From: Labrys sp. KNU-23
GTDB taxonomy: Bacteria; Pseudomonadota; Alphaproteobacteria; Rhizobiales; Labraceae
Assembly: GCF_008330945.1 (NCBI RefSeq)
Contig: NZ_CP043489.1
Coordinates: 4,165,501-4,229,500 of the forward strand
DNA length: 64,000 nt
Reading direction: 5' to 3'
Shown here: piece by piece, positions 35,252-44,200 of the stretch
How positions within the stretch are numbered: position 1 is the stretch's first letter
Layout of the letters: every line of letters starts with the position of its first letter
Position numbers and translations under genes: made by a program
Notes under the pieces: generated by a model
Seen by the model: the letters and a program-made list of their open reading frames with translations, nothing else
The model's database searches: none
What the model was told of the DNA's origin: nothing

Positions 35252-35848
35252 ATGGGATTCCAGGACGGTATTCGAAAGGTTTCTCTCACACCCCAGCATC
35301 TCATTGTCGAAGAAAAATATACCAGCAGCCCTTTGTTCGACATGGTCGCGCCGAGCCAGAAGGTGAAGGGGATCAAGGTCGCCGGTGTGAAGCACGTGCA
35401 TGGCTTGCGGCGCGTTGTCACTCTGGCCAGGGTCGAAGACGTCTATTTCAAGGGGCGCAAATTGCCCGGCATGCCTGGGGCCAGGGAGCTGTTCGAGGAA
35501 TGGATTACGCCAGGCCAGCAGCTTACCACCCGTGCGACCGGTGAATTGACTCTATCGCTGACTTATGTCGGGAAATACAACGCCTTCAACGCCAACCTAT
35601 TTGGCAGTACTGCGAAAAAGATACCTCTTGGGTTCATTGATTATTGGGGAGAAGATCCCGCGCCCGGCGTAATCTTGCAGACCAATGCTGCGGTACCCTT
35701 TGTCCAATATGGGGACGAAAATCTCATCGCGGCTGCCTATTACAACACCAAGACGAAGCGCTTGGAGATATTGCGGCAGTTCAATGTCAAGACGCTCGCC
35801 GACGACTTCATTCGGCGCTTTGCTCCCGAATATTCGTCCGGGTCGTAA
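35252..35848 (+). CDS. unknown protein encoded between hcp and vgrG
   Basis: 198 residues, no signal peptide, no transmembrane segment and no domain I recognise. Visible patterns are VSLTPQHLIVEEKYTSSPLF at the N-terminus, WITPGQQLTTRATGELTLSL in the middle and LRQFNVKTLADDFIRRFAPE near the end; the composition suggests a beta-rich fold. GAAGGGGGAG precedes the ATG. In Agrobacterium the corresponding slot between hcp and vgrG holds an amidase effector and its immunity gene. Here there is only one gene and no room for immunity. It may be an accessory or cargo protein, but nothing shows that directly. Confidence 0.8.
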   Translation: MGFQDGIRKVSLTPQHLIVEEKYTSSPLFDMVAPSQKVKGIKVAGVKHVHGLRRVVTLARVEDVYFKGRKLPGMPGARELFEEWITPGQQLTTRATGELTLSLTYVGKYNAFNANLFGSTAKKIPLGFIDYWGEDPAPGVILQTNAAVPFVQYGDENLIAAAYYNTKTKRLEILRQFNVKTLADDFIRRFAPEYSSGS

Positions 35849-35930
35849 GTGATTGTTCGATGGCCGGGAGGACGGCGCTCCTCGGCTTGCGTGAGGTTGA
35901 ATCCAAGCATCAGATCAGGAATTGCATTCG

Positions 35931-38423
35931 ATGGACGGCGACGCCAGCTCAGCATCCTACATCCAGGCCGAACGCATCCTGCGCATCGAGACGCCCTTGG
36001 GCTCGGATGTGCTACTGCCCGAACATGTGGAGATGCGCGAGGCAGTGAACGACCTGTTCACGCTCATCGTCGCGGTGCGTTCCAAGAAGACCGACATCAA
36101 GCCAGACGAGATCGTCGGCAAGCTGGTCGATGTCTCGCTCGAACTCGGCCAGGGCGAGCGGCGCACCTGGAACGGGCTGGTGGTACGCCTCGTCGAAGGG
36201 CCGCCGGTGACACGGGGCATGCGTTCCTACCAGCTCGAGATCCGGCCCCAGCACTGGCTGATGAGCCAGCGTTCGGACTGCCGCATCTGGCAGGACAAGA
36301 CCTCGCTCGACGTCGCCCGCACGTTGCTCTCCGAGCACAAGCTGCAGGCGCCGGTGACTTCGGGCGTCATCCCCGAACCCAAGCCCCAGCATTATTCAGT
36401 GCAATATAACGAGACCGATATCGCCTATCTCCTGCGCCGACTGGAGGAGGACGGCCTGTTCTTCTGGTTCGAGCATGAGGGCGGCTCGGCCGGCTCGGTC
36501 GCCGCCAAGCATGTCATGCACATCGCCTCGCATGTCTCGGGCTATACCAGCGGGCCGGAGACCGATGTGCGCCTCGCCATGGGCTCGAGCGACCGAAACC
36601 ACCTCACCAAGTTCGAGCGCAGCTTCACCTATGTGCCCGGCAAGCGCTCGGCGGGGGACTGGAACTTCCTCACCCCTGGCTCCGTGCCCTCGGGCGAGAC
36701 GCCGAGCCTGGTGTCACTGCCGGGCAACGAGGCCTATGAGCTCTATGAATACCCGATGGTTGGGGGCTACGGCTCCGACAGCGCCTCCGAGGGCATCGCC
36801 AATGACCGGGTGGAGCGCCAGTCCAAGCTGAGGATGCAGGCGGCCGAGGCCGATTACGAGCGCATCGAGGGCGCTTCCTCCATCCGCACGCTGCAGCCCG
36901 GCCGACGCTTCAAGCCCTATGATGTCGCCAATCCAGGCAATGCTTACGAGGAGCACGTCACCTTCCAGATCGTGCATGTGGCGCGCGACCGCTCCTACGA
37001 GACCAATGAGGGTGAGCCGGACTATTCCAACCGCTTCATCGCTTTGCCGAGTCGGGTGCCGGCCACGCCCCATCGCTCGACCCAGCGCCCGCGCATCGAC
37101 GGCACCGACATCGCCATCATCGCCGGCCCGCCGGGCGAGGAGATTCATCCCGACAAATATGGGCGGGTGAAGGTGTGGTTCCCCTGGGACCGCCGCGCCA
37201 AGAAGGACGGCACCGACACCTGCTGGATCCGGGTGGCGCAGAACTGGGGAGGCGGCAATTGGGGCGGCCAGATCATCCCGCGCGTGGGTATGGAAGCGAT
37301 CGTTTCCTATCTCGGCGGCGACCCCGACCGACCGATCATCACCGCGCTGGTGCCCAATGCCAGCCAGCAGGTGCCCTACCAGCTGCCCGAGCACAAGACC
37401 AAGAGCATCTTCCGCTCCAACACCTACAAGTCCAAGGATCCGACCAAGTTCAACGAGTTTTCCTTCGAGGATGCGCCGGGCCAGGAGAATTTCCACCTGC
37501 ATGCCCAGAAGGACATGACCTCGAAGGTGCTCAACAACCAGATCCACACGGTGGATGCCAGCGCGCTGCACTCCTATGGCCAACAGCATCAGCTCACCGT
37601 GGGCGCCAACATGAACCACCAGGTCGGCGGCGGGCTCAACCAGGTGGTGGGCGCCACCACCGGCATGGGCGCGGCCGCCCTGCTGGCGCCGCTCGCCGGG
37701 CTGATGGGCCAGAGCGCGGGCATGCTGCAGCAGGCCATGGCGATCGCGGCCCAGGCCGCCGCGAGCCAGCCGGGCAGTGCCGCTTCGAAGACCGCCGGCG
37801 CGGCGGCTTCTGCCGTGACGCAGGCCGCTCTGGGTGGTCTCGGCGGCGGATCTGGTCTCGGCGGTTCGGCGGCAGGGGGAGGCGGCGGCGCCAGCGATGG
37901 CGGCATCCTCTCCACCCCGCCCTTCGTACCGCCGGCCGATGCCGGCGGGCAGGGCGGCCTGGTCGGCGGCATCGCCGGCGCCCTGGCGAGCAATCTGCTC
38001 GGCGTCGCCTCGGGTGGCTTCGACAAGGCACTGATGACGGCCGTCAATGTCGCGGCTCCGGCCCTGTTCCAGGCCGGCGGCGCGCCGATGGCGGCGGCCG
38101 GTACGGCCGCGCTCGGCGCTCTTGGGGGCCTGATGGGCGGCGGAGATCACAGCCTGACGGTGGGGAGAATGCAAACCAAGAATGTCGGTGTGGCCTCAAC
38201 CGAACAGATCGGTACGGTGAAGGTTCTCAATGTTGGCAGTGTAATGTTCGAGAAAATTGGACACACGCGGGGTATCAAAGTCGGAGAGGAATTTACTATT
38301 CAAGTCGGGAAATCCTTTTTCACCATGAAGAAAGACGGTGTCATCGTTATCAAAGGCACACATCTTTTCTTCGAAGCGGAGGGTGTTAATCAGCACGGAG
38401 GCAAGCTCGTTCAGCTTGCTTGA
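35931..38423 (+). CDS. vgrG: VgrG spike protein (TssI) with variable C-terminal extension
   Basis: Spike protein of 830 residues. The gp27/gp44-like part spans about 10-370 (AERILRIETPLGSDVLL, FWFEHEGGS) and the gp5 OB-fold region follows (EEIHPDKYGRVKVWFPWDRR, WIRVAQNWGGGNWG, IIPRVGMEAIVSYLGGDPDRP). Residues of about 570-740 are an Ala/Gly-rich linker. A C-terminal repeat module reads VGRMQTKNVGV, GTVKVLNVGSVMFEKIG, GKSFFTMKKDGVIVIKG. Base composition turns AT-rich at about 38160, where this tail begins. In Agrobacterium the VgrG tail selects the DUF2169/PAAR/effector cargo, and the same gene order follows here. Confidence 0.95.
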   Translation: MDGDASSASYIQAERILRIETPLGSDVLLPEHVEMREAVNDLFTLIVAVRSKKTDIKPDEIVGKLVDVSLELGQGERRTWNGLVVRLVEGPPVTRGMRSYQLEIRPQHWLMSQRSDCRIWQDKTSLDVARTLLSEHKLQAPVTSGVIPEPKPQHYSVQYNETDIAYLLRRLEEDGLFFWFEHEGGSAGSVAAKHVMHIASHVSGYTSGPETDVRLAMGSSDRNHLTKFERSFTYVPGKRSAGDWNFLTPGSVPSGETPSLVSLPGNEAYELYEYPMVGGYGSDSASEGIANDRVERQSKLRMQAAEADYERIEGASSIRTLQPGRRFKPYDVANPGNAYEEHVTFQIVHVARDRSYETNEGEPDYSNRFIALPSRVPATPHRSTQRPRIDGTDIAIIAGPPGEEIHPDKYGRVKVWFPWDRRAKKDGTDTCWIRVAQNWGGGNWGGQIIPRVGMEAIVSYLGGDPDRPIITALVPNASQQVPYQLPEHKTKSIFRSNTYKSKDPTKFNEFSFEDAPGQENFHLHAQKDMTSKVLNNQIHTVDASALHSYGQQHQLTVGANMNHQVGGGLNQVVGATTGMGAAALLAPLAGLMGQSAGMLQQAMAIAAQAAASQPGSAASKTAGAAASAVTQAALGGLGGGSGLGGSAAGGGGGASDGGILSTPPFVPPADAGGQGGLVGGIAGALASNLLGVASGGFDKALMTAVNVAAPALFQAGGAPMAAAGTAALGALGGLMGGGDHSLTVGRMQTKNVGVASTEQIGTVKVLNVGSVMFEKIGHTRGIKVGEEFTIQVGKSFFTMKKDGVIVIKGTHLFFEAEGVNQHGGKLVQLA

Positions 38424-38430
38424 GACAATC

Positions 38431-39642
38431 ATGACAACTATCGTCAACAACTTCACTCATTTACCTAACTTGCGCTATGCTGGTATGGACAATCGAGGAC
38501 GTAAATTTGGTGTACTTATTGTAAAAGCCGCGTTTGATGTTGGAGATGACGGTATTTGCGTGCTGTCTGAAGACCAGGAGCCTCTGACTTTTACTGACGA
38601 ATATCACGGAGCGCTCAATGTTACGTCTTTGCGATATCCGTCCGACTTGGTTCCATACAAGCCCAGAACAGACGTTTTGGTCGATGCTGTAGCTCGGGCC
38701 CCTGGGGGCAAGGCGCTGCCAAGCTGGCTCTTCGATATCCAGGTGGAAGATCAAACAGGTGTGAAGGTCGGTAAAACGCTGCACGTTCATGGGCCAAGAC
38801 AATGGGAGCCGAAATGGCGCCGTCGCCTTGACGAAAAGGAACAAGCAGAGTGGCAAGCTCATCGCAAACTGTTCATGGGTTGGGAGTTGTCTAAGCCCCA
38901 ACCGATCACGGAACTGCCATTGCGTTATGAACATACATATGGCGGATCATTGCCCCGCATAAAGCCGGGCGAAGACAAGCCGACGCTCGAAGCCAATCAG
39001 TACAATCCCGTTGGCGAGGGGTGGATTGACAAAGAACGAACGGATCACACCAAGTCTCAGCCCGCGCCACAAATAGAGGCTCCGGATTGCCCTATCACCA
39101 AGCCCTATACTCACTATGAACCGCAGGGCGTGGGTCCGATTCCGCCTGCATGGCTGCCCCGCCGCCCTCTGGGTGGGACCTATGATCAGAGTTGGATCGA
39201 TACGGTCTGGCCGAATTGGCCCAACGATTATGCCTTTCGCTTTCACAACTCCGCTCCGACCTCCCTGCAAACACCGGATGGGCAGTTTATGGATGGCGAG
39301 ATCCGTTTCTCGATGACAAATAAGGCTGGTGATGACCTAGCGGACAAGATCGAACTGAAGTTACAAAATCCGACTGTCCTCATCGATCTCCAATATGAAG
39401 ATGACCCGACGAAATTCCTGCGCCTGAACCTCGACACCTTGTTCTTCGACGTGAAAGACCCCGACCCAAAGAGGTGGCGGATCTTTGTTTCGGGGAGAAC
39501 CGTATTTTCTTTGGCTCGCGATGCTCGCATAGACATTCAACTCAAGGAAGATTGGATGAAGCTGGAAGGGAAGGCGCTTAAGGAGACATTCCCAGCGTCC
39601 TCGCATCCCTATGAGGCGTTTGAAACCGGAGAGCTTTCATGA
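38431..39642 (+). CDS. DUF2169 T6SS effector adaptor/chaperone
   Basis: DUF2169 family, 403 residues, recognisable from the N-terminal NLRYAGMDNRGRKFGVLIVKAAFDV segment and the PLRYEHTYGGSLPRIKP / PPAWLPRRPLGGTYDQSWID region. DUF2169 proteins link Rhs- or nuclease-type effectors to VgrG-PAAR. The ATG follows the vgrG stop by 7 bp. It overlaps the DUF4150 gene by 4 bp. The G+C is lower than in the core T6SS genes, suggesting it moved with the effector cassette. Confidence 0.92.
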   Translation: MTTIVNNFTHLPNLRYAGMDNRGRKFGVLIVKAAFDVGDDGICVLSEDQEPLTFTDEYHGALNVTSLRYPSDLVPYKPRTDVLVDAVARAPGGKALPSWLFDIQVEDQTGVKVGKTLHVHGPRQWEPKWRRRLDEKEQAEWQAHRKLFMGWELSKPQPITELPLRYEHTYGGSLPRIKPGEDKPTLEANQYNPVGEGWIDKERTDHTKSQPAPQIEAPDCPITKPYTHYEPQGVGPIPPAWLPRRPLGGTYDQSWIDTVWPNWPNDYAFRFHNSAPTSLQTPDGQFMDGEIRFSMTNKAGDDLADKIELKLQNPTVLIDLQYEDDPTKFLRLNLDTLFFDVKDPDPKRWRIFVSGRTVFSLARDARIDIQLKEDWMKLEGKALKETFPASSHPYEAFETGELS

Positions 39643-40061
39643 CGATTCCAGTATCTGCGCGCAAGGATGCGACCAATTTTATAGCGTCAACGGGTCCGGA
39701 TGTGTGTTGGACGCCAATCGGGGACATTATGGTTCCCGTGCCCTATCTATCCATCGCGTTTCTGGATGACAGCGTGCGCGTCTCGACAGATGTCGAGGAT
39801 AACTCGTTGCAAGATTTCCATCTCAACTCCCGCGCCCGCACTTCACAAGGACACGAGCCTGGCACGGGGAAAGGCGTCGTCATTCCCGGCTATCTCGGTT
39901 ACGCCGCCGCAGTAAGGTCATCCTCTGTGATTGGAGTGAACGGCTACAGTATCGTTCGCGACGGCGACGAGGCGATGATCAATCGACCCGATCCACATCC
40001 CATGGAAAAGCAAGCACCTTTGGTCACATACGCGCTTGAGCTCAACGGGCTTATCAGTTGA
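39639..40061 (+). CDS. PAAR-like DUF4150 spike-tip protein
   Basis: 140-residue DUF4150 protein, a PAAR-related domain that caps VgrG and links it to the effector. Typical segments are PDVCWTPIGDIMVPVPY, LNSRARTSQGHEPGTGKGV and SVIGVNGYSIVRDGDEAMIN. It is encoded directly between the DUF2169 adaptor and the Rhs effector, the order known for other alphaproteobacterial VgrG-associated effectors. Confidence 0.9.
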   Translation: MTIPVSARKDATNFIASTGPDVCWTPIGDIMVPVPYLSIAFLDDSVRVSTDVEDNSLQDFHLNSRARTSQGHEPGTGKGVVIPGYLGYAAAVRSSSVIGVNGYSIVRDGDEAMINRPDPHPMEKQAPLVTYALELNGLIS

Positions 40062-40105
40062 GCGCTGCTCGATATTTGTAACGCCTTTTCATAGAAAGAA
40101 CGAAC

Positions 40106-41248
40106 ATGAATGAGCCGCCCAAGGCTAGTGATCTAAGCGACGATCAGTTGCGGCAAATTTATAACGATACGAAGCGTTCTTCTGATATGAAAGGGCGGTA
40201 TAGACATATTCTAAATTATAGGAACGATCTCAATCGCGCTGCGAAGTTTACAGCCAATGGCGCGGCTCAAGTACATACGAAAGCCGTTGCACCATTTAAG
40301 TATAATGGCTGTGAGCAGTTATATAAATTGGTTGAGAGACTTGCAAATCAGAAACTAGGTGAAGCGGCATCCTCTCTTATGGAGAAAAAGCCGGCACTGC
40401 AAGAATATGAAGATATATATCTCCGAAATTCCGGTGATGTTTATCATATGAATCGCGAGCAGAAAGATGGAATAAAAGAATTTTGGAAGAGGCAGGATGA
40501 TTTTAAGCAAGCCGAAGAAAGAAATGTAAATGATTTCTTGGACCCGGAGAACAGGGTTCGTCTAAAAGCTTGTCGGACTATTGCTGCTCGAAAAAAAGAA
40601 TTGATACAAATCTATAATAATCCACAGCCAGAATATTATTCTGATCCATCAGGTAGTGGATATACGGCGGAACTAAGAAGTGCCGACCAAGTTAAATTCG
40701 ATGCACTTGGTGAATATAAAAGGCTTTTAAATACAGAAAGTAAAGTTAACGACCAAACAAAAGTAACGTGGGCTGAGAAAACCTGGGAAGCGCACGGCGA
40801 TAAAATTCAAGTCGTAGGTGGCGGTATCGTGGTTGTGGCGGGACTGCTTGCTCCCGAAGTATCAATACCTGTCGCGGCGGTAGTGGGAGGTAGCACCGCG
40901 GTATTGGCAGGTGCTGCCGGTGATTACCAAAGCGCGGCTTTGAATGTCGCGAGTGCCATTCCGCTTGAGAGATTCGGGGCGCTGCTCGGCCGAGCGGCGG
41001 GTTTTGGCTCCAAGGAGGCCGCGGCATCGATGCTCGCCGCCAAAAGCTCGGATGAACTCGCCGCAATGAAAGGCCAACTCATAAAGGAAGGGGCATCGGC
41101 AGACGAAGTAGATCGTTTGATAGCGGCCAAGAAAAAAGCGGAAGCCGACGAGAAGACTTTCAAAGATGCTCTCGGCGAGGACGATCATACTGGCGTACCC
41201 GGCGAAAAGAAACCGGCGAATCCAAAGGCAGAGACATGTCCCTGCTAA
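40106..41248 (+). CDS. N-terminal part of a split Rhs effector (helical domain and glycine-zipper segment)
   Basis: 380 residues, AT-rich. Residues of about 1-235 are charged and helical (RQIYNDTKRSSDMKGRYRH, EEFWKRQDDF-like stretches). At about 236-300 comes a hydrophobic glycine-rich segment (IQVVGGGIVVVAGLLAPEVS, PVAAVVGGSTAVLAGAAGDY), as in the N-terminal domains of PAAR-linked Rhs effectors that help toxin entry. The end, AETCPC, looks like the conserved Cys-Pro that opens an Rhs cage. TAA and TAG stop codons follow, and the rhs ORF resumes in the same frame 7 bp later. It is either a separate subunit or the front of one broken gene. Confidence 0.75.
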   Translation: MNEPPKASDLSDDQLRQIYNDTKRSSDMKGRYRHILNYRNDLNRAAKFTANGAAQVHTKAVAPFKYNGCEQLYKLVERLANQKLGEAASSLMEKKPALQEYEDIYLRNSGDVYHMNREQKDGIKEFWKRQDDFKQAEERNVNDFLDPENRVRLKACRTIAARKKELIQIYNNPQPEYYSDPSGSGYTAELRSADQVKFDALGEYKRLLNTESKVNDQTKVTWAEKTWEAHGDKIQVVGGGIVVVAGLLAPEVSIPVAAVVGGSTAVLAGAAGDYQSAALNVASAIPLERFGALLGRAAGFGSKEAAASMLAAKSSDELAAMKGQLIKEGASADEVDRLIAAKKKAEADEKTFKDALGEDDHTGVPGEKKPANPKAETCPC

Positions 41249-41254
41249 TAGGGG

Positions 41255-44200
41255 GTGCCTCAATCGCCGATCTGGTCGATTACAACAGGGCGCAAGATGT
41301 ATAATAAGCCATCTTTCTCGGTGAACAATCAGGTCGGCCAGTTTGCTGGCGAACTCATCAATGCTGATATCGATTTTGTCGTGCCGGGTTTGATCCCTCT
41401 CGTCATCAATCGTCATTATCGCAGCCATCTCACAGAATGTGGACCTTTGGGGCTTGCGCGGACGAGCCTATTGGATGTCACCATCCGCAAGGCCGATAAC
41501 CAGCAATTTGGCGATCTCGTTTATCGCAACGAAGCTGGCTTGAGCATACATTTCTACCGCCCCACACCTGGTCCGGGCCTTTGGGAGCGCAACGCTAAAT
41601 ATAGGCATCTCGGTTTGGCGGCAGGGCGCGACCGTTCCTTGATCCTGAAAGATGGGCCTCTTTTCAAGCACTTCGCTAAATATGACGATAATATCTGGCG
41701 TCTGACCAAGATTGACGATCGTAATGGCAACGCGGTTCTACTGACTCGCACTGAAGAGGGATTGCTCACGCGTCTGGAGCAACACGGAGGGTTGGCGCTC
41801 GAATTCGAGAACGATCCGCGTGGCTTGCGTACGGGTCTGACATTGATCGGCTACGATGGCGAGAGGCGGTCGGTTGCGAGTTATAGCTATGACTCGCTTA
41901 CAAATATGACGGCTGCGCGTCTCGCTTTTGGCTCATTGCGGAGCTATCACTATGACGACCATAACAATCTCGTGGTCTGGTCAAACGGCTTGAGCGAGGG
42001 GGCGTATGAATATGACGCGGAGCGCCGTGTCGTTCGTTCACACACCAATGGCGCCTACGATAAAGACACTTATGAATACAATTCGGAGAGCGGAACGACG
42101 CGTTTTCTGCCAGGAGGGCGAGAGGATGCGGCCATTCTTCGCGCTTTCGATCCGGACGGCTATCTGATCTGTGAGGAAGGACCGGCCGGTAAGACGGTGT
42201 GGACATATGAGGAGGGATATCTGACCTCCCTCACCGACGCTTTGGGCCACAAAACCGAATACAGCTACGATGCCTTCGGCAATCTCCGCTTCGAGATCGA
42301 TCCTGAAGGGCGTCGTAGCACCTATGTGTGGAATGAGGATGGCGCTCTTAAGCAGAGCATTGATGCCGAGGCCAATGGGTGGCAATGGACCTATGACGAG
42401 AAAGGCAATCTCGAACAAGTAATCCGGCCAGATCGATATGGTTTTGAGATCGTCAACAATGAGAATGGGCAACCCGTCAAGGTCATGCGCTCGGACGGGA
42501 TGCTGGAGCAGCGTTCTTATGACGAGCATCACGACCTCATTGCGCTTCAGAGCTTTCGTGGCGAGATCACACGCTTGGAGCGAGATGGTTTCGGGCGTGT
42601 GATCGCTGTCATCGATCCGCTTGGGCAGGTGACCCGATTGAACTATGACGACGGAGCCGGCGGCGATTTCTGGTCGCCTGCCGCCATGACGAGACCGGAT
42701 GGGGTGCGCCTTGTCCAGCGTTTTGACGGTGGCGATGGTATGATCACCGCAGTGGATGGCGAAGGGCGGCAAACGATCTATCGTTACGGCCCTTTTGGCC
42801 TGTTGGAATCGTTGGAGGACGCATCCGGCGGGGTGCTACGTTTTTCCTATGATCATGCTGCGCGTCTGGCCGGCGTGCGCAATCAGCTCAATCGAGTGTG
42901 GACTTTCGTGCGCGATGCCGCCGGGCGGGTGATCCAGGAGGAAGATTTTGACGGGCTTGCGATCGATTATGGTTACGATGTCGTCGGTCGGCTGATTGAA
43001 AGTCGTTATCCCGATGGAGTCAGGCTCCATTTCGCCTATGATAAATCTGGCCTGCTGGTCCGGGAGGAGACTTCTGCGTCTGGGGCAATATTGGATCAGG
43101 CCGCGCCGGAGGATGTGACGCGCTTCTGGTATGATGGTCGCGGCCTGCTCGCCAAGGCGGAGAATGCCTCGGCTCTGGTCGAGTATGCTCGCGATGAGGT
43201 AGGGCGCATCATTGCCGAAAGCGTTAACGGTCGGAGTGTAGAGAGTGCTTATGATTGCTGCGGCAACCGTGTCTCGCGCGACATCGGCGGCCGGCTGGTC
43301 AAAAGCTTTTATGATCCGCTCGGGGCGGTGACGCGGATTGCGATCGGCGATCACGCGCCGCTATTCTTCAAGCGCGATGCTCTCGGACGGGAACTGGCAC
43401 GCGAGAGCGCAGCCGGCTTCCGGCTGGAGCAGGCCTATGACGAGATCGGACAACTTGTCAGGCAGAGTGCCGGCACCTCGCCGGCACCGCGCGGAAGCGG
43501 ACTAGAGCCGGCTCTCACGGCGGAACGGGCGGCGAGGGGGCCGGCCGCCGCTCCTGCGATGGAGCGCCTCTATGGCTGGGATAAGGCTTTCGCGCCGATA
43601 GCCATTGCCGATGCCGCTTGGGGCAAACTCGACTATGCCCATGATGCCAACGGCCAGATCACACAGACCAGGTTCGGCGATGGCGCGGGTGAGCGCTTTC
43701 GTTACGATGCGGCGCTCAACACGGCGGGATTCGGCGAAGGAGTGAGTTCGGACGTGGGCAGCCTCGGCGTGACGCCGGCCATTGCCGGTTCGAGCTATGA
43801 CGGCTCCGGCCAGGGACGCGGCATTCAAGGCTGGCTCTTGTCATCCGGCGGGCGGGTGAAGCTCGCAACCGGCCCGCAGGGAGAACGTATCGCACTGGAA
43901 CACGACGTCCGCGGCCGGGTAGTGGAGCGTCGGGTGGAGCGCAAGGGCTTCCGGGTGAAGGTTTGGCGCTATGAGTGGGACGCCAAGGACCGGCTGGTGC
44001 GGTGCGTCACGCCGGTGGGAAAGGCTTGGCGGTACGGCTATGATCCGTTCGGGCGGCGGGTGTGGAAGGTCCGCGAGTTCAGCGCCACGGAGGCGCGGCA
44101 ATACGCGGCTCACCTCAAGGGCATGGTCGACACCGCTGCTCTAGCTTCGATCAGTGTCACGGCGGCGGAGTCTGAGCGCTCGCGGCTCGATGCGGCCAGG

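Noticed and set aside
41236..41296. Programmed frameshifting as explanation for the split rhs gene
   Set aside because: It would require a -1 and then a +1 shift within 50 bases, and no slippery heptamer or stimulator is visible. Compensated deletions explain the sequence more simply.
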